Under the pieces are notes generated by a model. That model was not told the origin of the DNA, made no database searches, and saw only the letters and a list, made by a program, of their open reading frames with translations. Positions 50,221-62,175 of a stretch of 64,000 bases of DNA are shown in pieces. The first letter of the stretch is position 1. Each line of letters begins with the position of its first letter. Source of the stretch: Berghia stephanieae (lineage: Eukaryota > Mollusca > Gastropoda > Nudibranchia > Aeolidiidae); the NCBI GenBank assembly GCA_034508935.3, contig CM067446.1:57881424-57945423 (forward strand). The letters are read 5' to 3'. A program made the translations under genes and the position numbers.

Positions 50221-52272
50221 TTTGATGCACTCAATTATTTTACCTAAGATTTGTATGTTCTTTGTAACTTGTTCATAATGCCTGGCTAAGGATAAGCGAT
50301 AGCCACTGTCAATCTGTGCACCTATGTGAACAGTACCAACGGTTTTCAATCTAGTGGTGATATTTAAATGTAAGTTAGACTTCTGATGGTTCAATGCTCT
50401 CTGTGTTAAATTTTTCAAACAGGTAAATCCATTTCTTGTCCAACACAATTCTGTATTGCTGTTATCGCCAAACAAAACACAATTAAAACAAAATAAACTC
50501 TTCTTTTCTATTCTCACCGTAAGCCAAGGAAAACGACTATACCAATCTTTATCAAATTAAATGACCGATTCTGTTTCCCGTCTTTAATAGTGAGTACAAA
50601 ATCGTTTGGTTGATGGGGACCGAGACTTTTAATCAAAAGTTTATTTTCCCTATTCAAAGAACTGGTATTGATAGTCAACAGGTAATAGACGTGATTCATC
50701 ACACTTCATAATAGCAATTAATTAAAATTTTAAAAACAGACACTGCACACATCAGATTAACACTCGAATGATCAGTAAACATACATACAGTCTCACATTC
50801 AAGTTAAAAGGGACAAGTGGAATTCAATATCACATGCCTGACACGCCTCGAAGAGGGATGGGTAACAGGTACAACACGATTGCCATTAATGGAATAATTA
50901 GGTCATTGTGTGTGGCTGCTAGTAAGAAAGCCACAATGACTCAGTTCAAAGTCAAGATGCCTCTTCATGCCCACAGTCATAGCACACGGCAAACGTGAAA
51001 TGCATCGCCTGGTTGTACCGTGGGAATATGGCTGGAAGCCTTCTCAACCTAGCCACACGCTGTACTGATGGTCAGGGGCACGAGTATGACTCGAGCTGTA
51101 GTAAATTCTAAGCGGTGTGATTGGTTCAAGTTTTGAGGCTCTGTAAGGGTTTTTCAACACCATGTCAACAATGAATTTCATTGTTTGTGAAACAGAAAAT
51201 TAAAAGTGTGACTTTTTATTGTTAAATTATTACAAATTATCAAGACAATAACGACCTGTGGCTTAGCCTTAATAGCCTTTAAGGCCCTACGCCACTGGGT
51301 TGTAGTAGTGGTAGTGATGATGATGCGGCGGTGGTTGTAGTAGTAGTGGTAGTGATGATGATGTGGTGGTAGTGGTTGTAGTAGTAGTGGTAGTGATGAT
51401 GATGTGGTGGTGGTGGTTGCAGTAGTATTGGTAGTGATGATGTGGTTGTAGTAGTGGTTGTGGCAGTAGAGGTAGTGATGATGATGTGGGTGGTGGTGGT
51501 GGTTGGAGTAGTAGAGGTAGTGATGATAATGTGGTGGTGGTGGTTGTAGTAGTAGTGGTAGTGGTGGTGGTGGTTGTAATATTATTGGTAGTGATGATGA
51601 TATGGTGCTGGTGGTGGCTGTAGTAGTGGTATTGATGATGATATGGTGGTGGTGGTTGTAGTAGTGGTAGTGATGATAATGTGGTGGTGGTGGTTGTAGT
51701 AGTATTGGCAGTGATGATGTGGTTGTGGCAGTAGAGGTAGTGATGATGATGTGGGTGGTGGAGGTGGTTGTAGTGGTAGAGATAGTGATGATAATGTGGT
51801 TGTGGTGGTTGTAGTAGTAGTGGTAGTGATGATGATGTGGTGGTGGCGGTTGTAGTAGTAGTGGTAGTGGTGGTTGTAGTATTATTGGTAATGATGATGA
51901 TATGGTGGTGGTTGTAGTAGTGGTTGTGATGGTTGTAGTAGTGGTAATGATAATGATGTGGTGGTGTTGTAGTAGTAGTGGTAGTGTATGTGTGGTTGTA
52001 GTGGTTGCAGTAGTAGTGGTAGTGATGATGATGTGGTGGTGGCTGTAGTAGTGGTAGTGATGATGATGTGGGGGTGGTGATTGTAGTAGTGGTAGTGATG
52101 ATGATGTGGTGGTGGTGGTTGCAGTAGTAGTGGTAGTGATGATGGTTGTAGCAGTAGTGATGATGTGGTGGCTGGAAGGGTATCCTTGGAATAAATAGAC
52201 CTCACCGGTATTTGACGGAAGTTGCCCGGAACCCGGAATTTTTTGCTCCAGACCGGAGTTTTGGCATCACTG
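49333..52272. mobile_element. Minisatellite TIR element, copy 2, carrying a hAT insertion
   Basis: It matches 11005-13794 at both ends: AGAGACGCAACTTAAATTTGG at the left is diverged, and at the right the GTATCCTTGGAA, GACGGAAGTTGCCCGGA and GTTTTGGCATCACTG zones match. AATAC stands close outside both ends. The minisatellite (about 49690-50050 and 51298-52170) is split by the hAT element at 50051-51297. Confidence 0.8.
50051..51297 (-). mobile_element. Internally deleted hAT element with 8-bp target duplication
   Basis: The termini are CAGCGGCGTAGC and, mirrored, CAGTGGCGTAGGGC. GGTTGTAG stands on both sides (50043-50050 and 51298-51305). The minus strand keeps only the transposase N-terminus: LIKSLGPHQPNDFVLTIKDG, then, after a frameshift near 50517, KKSLFCFNCVLFGDN and QIDSGYRLSLARHYEQ. 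This is the TTF-type zinc finger region, close in sequence to the protein at 56032-58102. The catalytic core is missing. An (AG)n tract at about 50141-50220 follows. Confidence 0.92.
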
Positions 52273-52850
52273 TAATACCATTACTTTGGTCAAATGATGG
52301 AAAATTCCCAAGTATGTAATATGCAAAAACAAGTTAAATACTTCTAAAATGGTTCTAGAGAATTCATTTTGAACCAAATACCGTTCCTATAGCTGCCCAC
52401 TTTGTAATTCAAGACTCGTACAAAGTAATAAAGAAAAAAAAAAAAAAGATCATTATAAATTTTATAAATCAAAATACATGTAGCGTAATTTAAGTTATTA
52501 TAAAGGGAGATAACCCATTCATGTTTAAGCCAATCAGCAATACAGTTTTTAATTGAAGGCTTCATAGTCAAAGATGTAAGTACAATTTAATTTTCACTTA
52601 AAATTTTATATTTAATAAGCGGCAAAAGCTTAAATGTGGTCTGAGACTATTTAAAATATAAAATAAACTTATATGCACAATTCTATGCAAATCCTTTAAA
52701 ATGTATGAGAAAAATATTGGTGAAAACTGGCATCATTAACTGAAATGATAACTATAGTATGTGATGCATCATTCATTCAGAAACACAGTCAACAAACAGT
52801 TGGTGCACATCATTGCATCAAATGTATCATCAATATCATTTACATATTTT
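52273..52850. other. AT-rich DNA with no recognised element
   Basis: No coding signal or repeat family seen. Confidence 0.4.
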
Positions 52851-52854
52851 GAAA

Positions 52855-52947
52855 AAAAATCGTACTAAATCCTTTGGAATCCTATCTGCGTATTTGGGGC
52901 CAAAAATCGTACTAAAATACGCGAAAATGTACTGGTTGGCAGGTCTG
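52855..52947. mobile_element. Right end of a MITE with iterated word CGTACTAAA
   Basis: ATCGTACTAAA occurs twice, with ATGTACTGG as a third form, just before the terminus GGTTGGCAGGTCTG. The left end was not found. Confidence 0.45.
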
Positions 52948-53275
52948 TATCGGTAGGGTTGATGATGTGGTGATTGTTGTACATAGTAGTGGTGCGAGGG
53001 ATGATGTTTTTGCAGTTGTAGACTGGTGGTAGGGATGATGATGTGATGGTTGTAGTAATGATGGTTTGGTGGTAAAGATGTGGATTTAGTTATGGTGGTA
53101 GGGATGACGATTACGTAGTAGTGACAGAGATGTTGGAAGTTGTTGTTGTAGCAGTGGTGGTAGGATTATGATGGCAGAGATGATGATGTGGTGGTTGTGA
53201 AGTTGTAGTATTATCGGTAGGGTTGATAATGTGGTGGTTGAAGCGATGAAAAGTATGACGATGGCGTTGAGGTAG
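52948..53275. repeat. Degenerate GTAGTGGTGATGATG minisatellite
   Basis: Decayed units of the same GTN/GAT type as 11380-13660, with much more variation. Confidence 0.7.
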
Positions 53276-53439
53276 TGGGCGGAATCGGGTACTCAACATA
53301 AATATAACACCCTTCAATTCTAATAGCTATCTTGTTATGTCCTGAAGTAAATCGATTAATCAGTCAGAGGCGTTCAAATCACGTTTGATAGACAATATTA
53401 CATGGAAAACCAGTACATGTGTTTTCAATTTCCATAGTT

Positions 53440-53640
53440 TTGACACGCAAACTCCACCGATAAGACTTAAGTAAAATTTTGAGGTGGGGTGTAAAAAAAC
53501 CCCAAAAAACACAAGCAATCTCAATCCAGAACAAAGACAGAGCAACATGGAAAGGGAAACCAGATATTGGGGTATAGAAGACAACAAAAGTCACCTCTCT
53601 ACCCACCATGGGAGGTCAGAAGACCACTTCGGCAAAAAAT
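53440..53640 (-). mobile_element. Fragment of the SINE-like GGTGGGGT repeat
   Basis: The minus strand reads GACCTCCCATGGTGGGTAGA followed by TATACCCCAATATCTGG and TTTGTTCTGGATTGAGATTG, the 5' third of the family at 44026-44557. Confidence 0.65.
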
Positions 53641-53797
53641 GTTAGTGTTATTATCCTTTCTTTAAAAAAATATGGCTTTGTGGAGAACATTGTGCTATTT
53701 GAGTCATATAAAAAAAAATATACGGTGCACAACTCTACTGAAAGATTTGAAAATTAGAAATGTATTTTTTTTACAGATAGATAAACAGATAACTTGA

Positions 53798-53990
53798 TTT
53801 CCTTTTATAATTTAAAGTCAGTTTGAAAGTTCGTTGAATCAAACAGATATCATAAAATACGTACCGACTACACTAACACTCTCAACTCTCAAAATCAGCC
53901 AATTTCGACACTGTAAAAAGTTGTCAGTTTGGCGTTTTTACGCAAATCGTTGCATTCGAAATAACGTATTCACTGTAAATGTTGCTGCTC
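53798..53990. repeat. Unit 1 of a local duplication (empty MITE site)
   Basis: About 190 bases from GATTTCCTTTTATAATTTAA to CATTCGAAATAACGTATTCA. It is repeated at 54433-55080, where a MITE interrupts it. Confidence 0.9.
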
Positions 53991-54060
53991 AAAGCTCGAA
54001 GAAATAATTAATGTGAAATTGAATGTAAGCTTCAATTTAATTACAAAAACAGATCAAATG

Positions 54061-54150
54061 AACGTTTCGGGTTTCCCCTTTATCAACAAAACAGGATGAA
54101 TGAAACACCACAGATGAATGAGATAATGTGGTAGTGGCGTAGTTAAGATG
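54061..54150. repeat. Inverted partner of 55725-55812
   Basis: CCCCTTTATCAACAAAACA, GATGAATGA and GTGGCGTAG match, in reverse complement and about 70% by eye, the segment at 55725-55812. The start, GAACGTTTCGGGTTTCCCC, is a decayed relative of the hammerhead-like motif near 35612. Confidence 0.6.
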
Positions 54151-54432
54151 TATAAACAAAACATTGGTTGGCAGGAAATAGTATGCTCCTTTGTAAGGAA
54201 GCACGAATTAAAATAGAATACTAGATATTTCTAAAAAGGTGCCCAATTAATTAAGTGACAAGAGGGGAGGCGGGGAGGAACTATGTAATGCAGTTTAGAA
54301 AGTGAAATATAAAAACGTGTAGACTGTTGGAAAATAAATACAATGGAATTGAAAATAAATACAAAAAATAATAAATAAGGGATGTCGGTATAAGTATAAA
54401 TCATTAGTGGCAGCAGCAGGAAGTCATCTGTG

Positions 54433-55080
54433 ATTTCCTTTTATAATTTAAAGTCAGTTTGAAAGTTCGTTGAGTCAAACAGATATCATAAAATATGTAC
54501 GGACGACACTAACACTCAAAAACAATCAATTTCGACAGTGTAAAAAGTTGTCAGTTTGGCGTTTTTACGCAAATCGTTGCATTCGAAATAATCTGTCATC
54601 TGCATTTTTTGCGGCCGCAAATATCAGGGCGATCCGCAAATTTTGGCAAATTTCCAAAATTTGGCAAATCGTGGCAAATTTTGGGGAAATTGGCAAATCG
54701 CGTGGCAAATTTTGGGAAAAATAAGAAGCGAAACCAAAATAACGAAAAAAAAAAAATTGTGAAACTTGAGAAATGTTTCAGCTTTGCCTGGTCCCAAACC
54801 AAGGGAAGCTACACTCTCTACGGATAACGATCCTTTAAAATCTTTGTAACAACGCTATTCACAGTCATTTCATTTCCCAAGTCAAATAAATGTAATAAAT
54901 TGTCTTTTATATATATATTTTTCTGTATCGCGTGTTAATTTTTACTGAAACGCTTAGTTCTCCTCGGCAAATTTTTGTCTTTTTGGCAAATTTCTTGGCA
55001 AATTTTGGGCTTTTTTTGGGCAAATTTTAGGTCCCAATTTGGCAAAAAAGGCAGATGACAGAATAATGTATTCACTTAAT
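54433..55080. repeat. Unit 2 of the local duplication (MITE-occupied)
   Basis: Same order as 53798-53990, interrupted after CATTCGAAATAAT by the MITE at 54593-55061 and resuming with AATAATGTATTCACT. Confidence 0.9.
54593..55061. mobile_element. MITE with iterated word GGCAAATTTT, copy 2
   Basis: The ends CTGTCATCTGCATTTTTTGC and GGCAGATGACAG match the 40980 copy, as do the inner zones GCGGCCGCAAATATCAGGGC and TATCGCGTGTTAATTTTTAC. It is longer (469 bases). AATAAT lies on both sides. Confidence 0.9.
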
Positions 55081-55334
55081 TACTTTACGGATTTCAGATC
55101 TACACTAAATTTTTAAGTTTTCATCTATTTATGACATCAAGTATTATTATTGCCCATTTGATGCTTTCACTGTGATGGTTTTGGGTGGATAATACTCAGG
55201 TTTAACTTCTTTGGTAATTAATTAATTAATAATAATAATAATCTAAAAAATCGAAATTTAAAACCAGAAAAGAGAAGTTGCAATGAAGGTAAAATCAGGT
55301 TTTAGAAAGACCTTATTAAAAGTTATGAGCAGTC

Positions 55335-55412
55335 AGCTGGCTCCGTAACGCAGAGGATAAGCCGTCAGACCCTTACTTGAAAGTACTGGGTTCAATCCCA
55401 TTGTGGACATTT
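55335..55412 (+). mobile_element. tRNA-like SINE head
   Basis: CTCCGTAACGCAGAGGATAA (A-box region) and GGGTTCAATCCC (B box) have tRNA spacing, but the acceptor stem does not pair. The downstream body is unclear. Confidence 0.5.
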
Positions 55413-55880
55413 AAAAAAAAAGTTTACTTTATTGAGAAAGACATCATTTTTGTTGTTATAGTTACTGGACATATATTTAAAACCTTAAATTTATTATTAT
55501 TATTATATTATTATTCTATTTTGTTTAAAACAACATCGGTACCATTCAATGTGTTATCGACGTGAATTTATATGTAAACGTCGATTGTTATCATTTTATA
55601 ATATTTTATCATTATCATCAGTGTATTCGTTTACCGTGTCTTTGTCATTTCATTTGGGTTTTTTTTTTCTTCTTCTTTGTTGTTATTTTTCAAAAACTTC
55701 CCGTCCCATCATCGTTTATGTCTATTTACCTTATCTACGCCATTCACACTACACATCTCTCATTCGTCCTCAGTGTCTTATTCGTCGTGTTTTGTTGATA
55801 AAGGGGAAATCAGAGACGTCCACAGCAGTGGCGGTTCTAGCCTATTTATAGTGGTCGGGCAAAGATGATTCGGTCATTAT

Positions 55881-55967
<87 letters not shown>
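55881..55967. repeat. (AT)n microsatellite
   Basis: About 43 AT units. Confidence 0.97.
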
Positions 55968-55968
<1 letters not shown>

Positions 55969-56031
55969 GCAAATAACTAATGTAATTAACGACATTTAAA
56001 AATAAATTATAGTTCATGTTTATGTACCAAC

Positions 56032-58102
56032 CTATTTATAGATTAAATCCATTCGTCGAGTCTTTGATGATGCAAAATGATTGATGATCATGTCGTTAAG
56101 TTCAATTTTGGACAACCATTGTTTATGCACGGACATCACAGTGAGCGCATTCAAGCGCTCTTGTCCCATGGTATTCCGCACACATGTTTTGATCCGCTTT
56201 AAAGTACTAAATAGCCGTTCACTTTCTGCGGTGGAGACTGGTGTTGTTAACGTAATATTTAACAACGTTGACACCATTGGCAGATCATCCTCGAGGTCTA
56301 GTTCAATTATTTCCTTTAAAAGCTGTTGCGAGCTTTCTAGCAGTTGAAATATATTGTTGGAATACACGGTTTCAAGTTCGTTTTCTAATCTCTTTTTGTC
56401 TAAAAAACGGGTAATACTGGCAGACAAGTTTTATTTTCTCTAAAGGTTTTGATTCCACGTAAGTCAAAAATTTCATAGGGTTCACAAGTGAAAATAAGGA
56501 TATTTGTTCATATTGAGAAAATCTTTCCTCTATTTGAGTAACTACAATATCACAAGCCTCTTTTGCATGAGCGGTTAAATTGCTTTGAGGTCTTCTTTTT
56601 GACTGAGTATCGGTTGAGCAAACAATTTCATTAAAGAGACTGTCAACATCTGATCTTATTTTTGAAATATTAGATTTGAAATCTTCAACGCTCTGAATTA
56701 TATCTGGTCCGGTTATTGTTCTGTTTTGCAGGTATGCAAATAAAATGTTAGCATGGCTAAAAATCCTATTAAAGAGGGTCAAATAAAAATTGAATTCCTC
56801 AGTATTCAGGATTCGTTCGAGTCCAACAGCTTCGCGCACCGATATAGCGTCCCAACCGTCTTCAGTCTGAATTTTCCTAAAACATTCAAGTAACTCTTCT
56901 TTTAAATCTTGAACACTAGAAAGGCACCTGCTCTGAAAATTCCATCTAGTTTGTGCTGGTCTGGGAAGCCGACTAGAAGTGATTGATCTTAAAAGATCGG
57001 CGCGTTTTGGGGAAATTGAAAAGAATGCTGAAAAGCCATCCAATTGGGCAAAAAATATTCTAATCGCTTGAACTGCTGAGCACGCTTGTCTCAATATTAG
57101 ATTTAATTGATGCGCGTAGCAATGAACGAAATGTGCGTATGGAAACCAATGTTTCATCCGAACGTGCACTCCTGTATTTTTACCACTCATCACATTCGCG
57201 CCATCATACGATTGAGCAATCAGTTTGTGTTTTAAATCAAATTGATCTAATTGTGACTTAATGACAATAGAGAGACCCTCTGCTGACCTATCTGTAACAG
57301 GAACAAAATTTAAAAATCGCTCATATATTTCGCCATCTTTGCAATATCTTAAAATAATTACAAATTGAGACTGATTGGAAACGTCAGTTGTTTCATCTGC
57401 CTGAACAGCAACAAATCGGGCATTTTCTAAATCTTTCTTTAAATCCTCATTGTAGACGTAGAGTACAGAGTCTAAAAGCTCATTTTGAATTATTTTTGAT
57501 GTGTATTTGTTAACTGTCGCTTGGGATAGATGTTGTGAGAGAATGTTATCTGAACTTGCAAGCAGATGAATAGTGTCAATGAAAATACCTTTGTTCAAAG
57601 AACTTTGGCTCTCATCGTGGCCTCTAAGAGGGAGTTCGTGAATCGCGCAATGCTTAAGGCAATCAATGATTTTGGACAATATGTATCGATTTTTCTTCAC
57701 ATCTTCATTGTGTTTTTGGATAGAAAGACTATAGCTTTCACTAATCTGCCGACCGATGTCTGTACTTCCTAAAAATTTGAATTTCACAGCATTGGATATA
57801 TGTGTTGCACAGGTATTATGTTTTGATAAGCTTTCAGACAAGTGTTTCAAATCATCAAATCCTGTTGTTGACCAGCAAGATTTTCCTTTAAAGAGAACAC
57901 AGTAAAAACAAAACAATTTCTTTTTTGCAACGCTTACAGTAAGCCATTTAAATTTTTCAAACCAAGATGTTTTAAACTTTCTTTTATCTTTAACAATGAT
58001 CAAATCACGAGGCTGGTGTGGTCCAAGACGTTTTATCTCCAACTTTTCATTGAATGAAAAAGTAGACGAATTCCGAAGAAAGATGTTGTCAATTTCATTC
58101 AT
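56032..58102 (-). CDS. hAT transposase (ZMYM1-like, TTF zinc finger), one frameshift
   Basis: It cuts and joins hAT element ends. Domains in order: a TTF-type zinc finger (GPHQPRDLIIVKD, KKKLFCFYCVLFKGKSCWS, HNTCATHISNA); an RNase H-like core with FVAVQADETTDVSNQSQF (first Asp), AQSYDGANVMSG (second Asp) and HFVHCYAHQLNLIL; and a C-terminal hAT dimerisation part, LTTPVSTAESERLFSTLKRI (catalytic Glu) and ERLNALTVMSVHKQWL. The first ATG is near 58102; the open frame extends 18 codons upstream without Met. One single-base shift near 56428 separates the last ~120 residues from the rest; no other break is seen. With the shift, about 700 aa. It resembles ZMYM1 and 52 kDa PKR-inhibitor-repressor-like database entries. 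Confidence 0.92.
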
Positions 58103-58160
58103 AATTCCCCTTAAATATTTCAACCACAAATAATCACATTCACAATGAAATGGCAATACC

Positions 58161-58789
58161 CGTAGCTTTTAATTATTCCAAAAGCAATCAAAAATGAATC
58201 ACGAAAGAGGATACAACTAAAAATAAAGTGACAAGACAATACAACACCTTGACAATACAAGTCCATTTTGTTCACTCGAGAAATTAAAGAGATATTTTAA
58301 CCCCTCAACGGCGTGATTAATATTCTGTTACATTACTGGTTTTCAGTAGTAGTAACTTTAAAGTTTTAATCGAGACGCAAAAACAGCGATATGACTCGAG
58401 TTTCATTCAGAGCTCAAATTGCATCATTTTTGGTGAAAACGATAAAACGTAACATGACGTCAAGTTTGAGTAAATTCGAACTCAATGGTTGATAGGTTAA
58501 AGTGGGGAAATTTAATCGCTTGGTGTTGTGTAGGGGACACCGTAAGAAACACAACTGAGATACTACTGCAGTAATTAAAATGCCAAACATCAAACATTTA
58601 AAACAAAGGCAGTTGAGTATCTATGTTTTGGTTATGATAAAAGACGATAATAGCTACCTTCGCCCGGCGGTTTTGGGAGGTTAGAGATGTCAAGGTGACG
58701 AGGAATAGTGCTTGTAAAATAAATGATCTTTTTAGTGATAATTGTTATCATTTCTCTTCTCAAACTTAACTTGCAAAAACAACTTGTAA
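58161..58789. other. No recognised element
   Basis: Upstream of the hAT gene. It may hold its promoter and missing terminus, but no inverted match to CAGTGGCGG was found. Confidence 0.4.
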
Positions 58790-59082
58790 ATCAAAGGAGT
58801 GGTTGTGATGGTGTTGGTGGTAGATATGGTGGGGGTTAGAATTATTGTACCGGTGGTGGTAGTGGTTGGAATAGTGGTAGAGGTGGTGGTGGTGGTGGAG
58901 GAGGAGGAGGAGGAGGAGGAGGAGGAGGAGGCGGTGAGGGAGGATGTAATTATGGTAGTGGTTTTGGTGGTGCTGTTGGTTAGAATGATAGTTGTGGAGA
59001 CGATGACGGAAATTATATGATGATGTTGATATTGTTTTTATTGCGATTCTAGTACTTGTAGTTAATGTTGTTGTTATTCTCA

Positions 59083-59123
<41 letters not shown>

Positions 59124-59293
59124 CATGATGATAATGATAATAATAATAATAATAATAATAAATGTACATTTTTGAAGCGCTTGTGCCGAAGCTTCGAAGC
59201 GCTTCACATTGACCATCATTAAAAAAAAAAATTACATACTGCAGTTTCGGACATACGAACAAAAGTTCACACGCATCCAATTACACACACACA

Positions 59294-59340
<47 letters not shown>

Positions 59341-59400
59341 TATATATATATATATATATAGACGCATAATGATGATGATGATGATAATGATAATAATACA
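58790..59400. repeat. Cluster of microsatellites
   Basis: GTGGTG-rich sequence, (GAG)n at about 58898-58930, (ATG)n at 59083-59122, (AAT)n at 59136-59160, (CA)n at 59283-59332, (TA)n to 59360 and another ATG tract near 59370. Confidence 0.93.
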
Positions 59401-59643
59401 TGACATTTATAAGGCGCATTTTCATCATTGGGTGATGGTGACAACGACGATGTCGTCGACAATGATGATTACCATACGATATTACAATAAAGACAAAATA
59501 ATGTCACCAATCTCTCCTCATGCATGCATTCGTTAGACTATCACAATAACGACACTACACTGTTATCCTTGCTCCTTCCCCAACCAACCCCTTGCTTCCC
59601 GCCTCTTCATCGCGAACTATCTTATGTAGCCTATGTATTAGAT

Positions 59644-60637
59644 TCAGGACGGGCAAGTACGGAATCTGCCCACCCTTGCCTTAAACGTATTTATTTCCTT
59701 ACTTAGAATTCAACTCACTCCTTTCTCAGAAGAGTACATCTCATATATTATACTAATTCAGTTGTTGAGATGAGAAAATCAAAATAGTGGTTGTATTTTA
59801 TATATTTATTTAGTCGTGACTTTCGAATAAAAGTGTTTTGTTTTATTAAAGGGAATAAAATAGAAAATTACATTGTTTTGAAAAAATATTTAGTCTGGCA
59901 AAAATTTTCTTTTAAAAATACAGCGGTAATAACTTAAAGAATTTGAAAAAAAAACTAACAAATTAATTAGTTTAAAAACAAAAATAAAAATAAAAAGAAC
60001 GAATAAGTAAACAATTTAAATAAATGAGTTTCGAGAAACACTAAAGAAAACGAGAAAAAAAAGAAATAATTTAAATGGATAAACAAATATATAAAAACAA
60101 CATAAATGAATAATAAATTGATATATTAGTAAATTAATACATTTAATTCAATACTGGAACCTTCCCAAAGTCATTACATTAATGGTACCACCAGCACAAG
60201 TAAGGCAATAAATAAGAAAAAGTTCGTTTGCCAAAATCTCTATTTAGTTTTAACTGGTTAATAAGGTGGGCTCATTTGAATTAGCCCGACCAAGTACTAG
60301 AGAGGCCAGACAGCAAAAATCGGAGTTAGTTCACCGTCAGGCGACGTGACGATGAGATGACGATGTGGGCGGAGTGGTGTGGAGTGGTTGGGGTGGGGAG
60401 GGGGTGATAAAAAGAACAGGAGCATTTCCTGGATTATGCATTACGGGGTGCATGGTGATTCGCAATCTATCAAAAATACACACAAATTGATTTCAGTACG
60501 AAGTATCAAGTTTAAGTAGTAACTTTTGAAATTATCTAATTTAAATTTGATTATTTCGGACCTGGTAATACAGCTTATAACTTGAAAAAACAGGCTGGTA
60601 TTTGCCCACCCTGCCCATTATTACCAGCCGTCCCTGG
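59644..60637. mobile_element. Possible TIR element (weak)
   Basis: CAGGACGGGCAAG ... TGCCCACCCTTGCC at the left resembles the complement of the right end, CAGGGACGGCTGG ... GGGCAGGGTGGGCAAA. No target duplication is visible. The interior is AT-rich and non-coding. Confidence 0.3.
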
Positions 60638-60934
60638 TCCACAGTATGTCTTCGTCTATTAAATTGAAGCTTACAATTCAACTCATCGTTATTTTTTCCT
60701 TCGAGCTTCAAGCAGCAACATTTTCATTAATCAACCAGCACCGCCAACGGAGGTGCATAAAAACGGTGCATTTTTGTACACCTCCAGTGGATGTGCATAA
60801 AAACGCCACCAAACATGATCACCAGAGTACTGTAATACTGTAAGGTAAGTTCTCGATCCCAGGATCGTCTTTCAGCTCTGCTCACGTCTGCTACTTCAGG
60901 TTTATTTTCGCAGTTGATTTTCTTACCACAACCT

Positions 60935-61463
60935 GTTTTGTTTTGTTTTTAAGGGTTTTACGGCGCTTGCAACACATTTAGGTTATATCAGCGCCAGTAA
61001 AAAGGAAGAAAATGGGACAGTAAAAAGTTCTAGAATTACAATTAAAGCATCCAAGAAAAAGTAAGACAAAGGGGAACTGGGAACAAATAGGGATCAGATG
61101 TAGATTCCAAGAGCATACCATCAATGTTCTTAGTTTGAGATCACCAATAAGTCTCATCCGGAGACAAGCACGGCCCCCACTAAGAGGAATACACTCAAAT
61201 GCTTACAATATAAATTAGAACAAATATAATAATACATAACAGAGAGATGATTTACAAGGAAAAAAATATCACCTCCCAAAACAATAACTATGCATTCGAC
61301 TGTTTCCCTCCCAGCCAGGACCCCGACCAGTGCCAGGACAAAACCAAGCAATCTCATTCAAAGACAAAGACAGAATGCAAGTTGGAAAACAGATATAGGG
61401 GGATAGAAGACAGAATAAGTACCTCCCTGCCCACTATGGAGGTAGGAACCCCACCCAGCACAA
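60935..61463 (-). mobile_element. SINE-like repeat with (AAAC)n tail, minus copy 1
   Basis: Full-length relative of 44026-44557 on the minus strand. The tail complement GTTTTGTTTTG lies at 60935, GGCGCTTGCAACACATTTAG follows, and the 5' end GCTGGGTGGGGTTCC complement lies at about 61449-61463. Confidence 0.85.
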
Positions 61464-61682
61464 CCTGTTTTCACACACGGACAACTGTATGTTGCTGTGT
61501 CACGGGTCAGAGGCTTTAGTGGCTTACACTTCATGTTGGGCCACACAGAAAAATCAACAGAGGATGTACCAAGTTACACAGACAACGTTGTTTACCAATC
61601 TGCCCTCATGAAATGATGGTGGGAAAAGTATAATATCGAATGAAAATAGTTTTCCCCGCGAAATTGCGGGCTTTTTACTAGT

Positions 61683-62172
61683 TGTTAAAAAAAGACTTTA
61701 CAGCGCTTGCAACAAATTTAGATCATATCAGCGCCAGTAAAAAGGAAGAAACTGGGATGGTAAAAAGTTCTAAAATTACAATTAAAGTACCCAAGAAAAA
61801 TGAAAACATATGGGAATTAGTTAAAATAGGGAACAGATGTAGATTCAAAGATCACACTAACATTATCAATCAATGTATGTAAGTTTGAGATCACCTAAAT
61901 GTCTCATCCTGACACAAGTACAGGTCCCCACTAAGAGGAACACAAATGTTTACAAATCATTTTTCTAAAGCAATATAATACAATGCATAACCAGAGAGAT
62001 GATTTACAAGAGAAAAATATATTCTCCCGAAACTATCTGTCCCTCTCAGCAAGGGTCAGGACAAAACCAAGTAATCTCATTCCAAGACAAAAAGCATGTT
62101 GAAAAACAGAGAAGGATAGAAGATACAGTAAGTGCATCCCTATGGGAGGCCAGGAACCCCGTCCAGAAACTG
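61683..62172 (-). mobile_element. SINE-like repeat, minus copy 2
   Basis: Same family and strand, beginning with AAGACTTTACAGCGCTTGC and ending near CAGGAACCCCGTCCAG. It is more diverged than the first. Confidence 0.82.
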
Positions 62173-62175
62173 TTA

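Larger units (their letters stand above)
55826..58160 (-). mobile_element. hAT DNA transposon, near-complete gene, one terminus seen
   Basis: A likely terminus CAGTGGCGGTTCTAG lies at 55826 and resembles the CAGTGGCGTAG ends of 50051-51297. The transposase gene follows on the minus strand. The opposite terminus could not be found up to 58800. A pure (AT)n tract lies at about 55881-55967, between the terminus and the gene. Confidence 0.75.
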
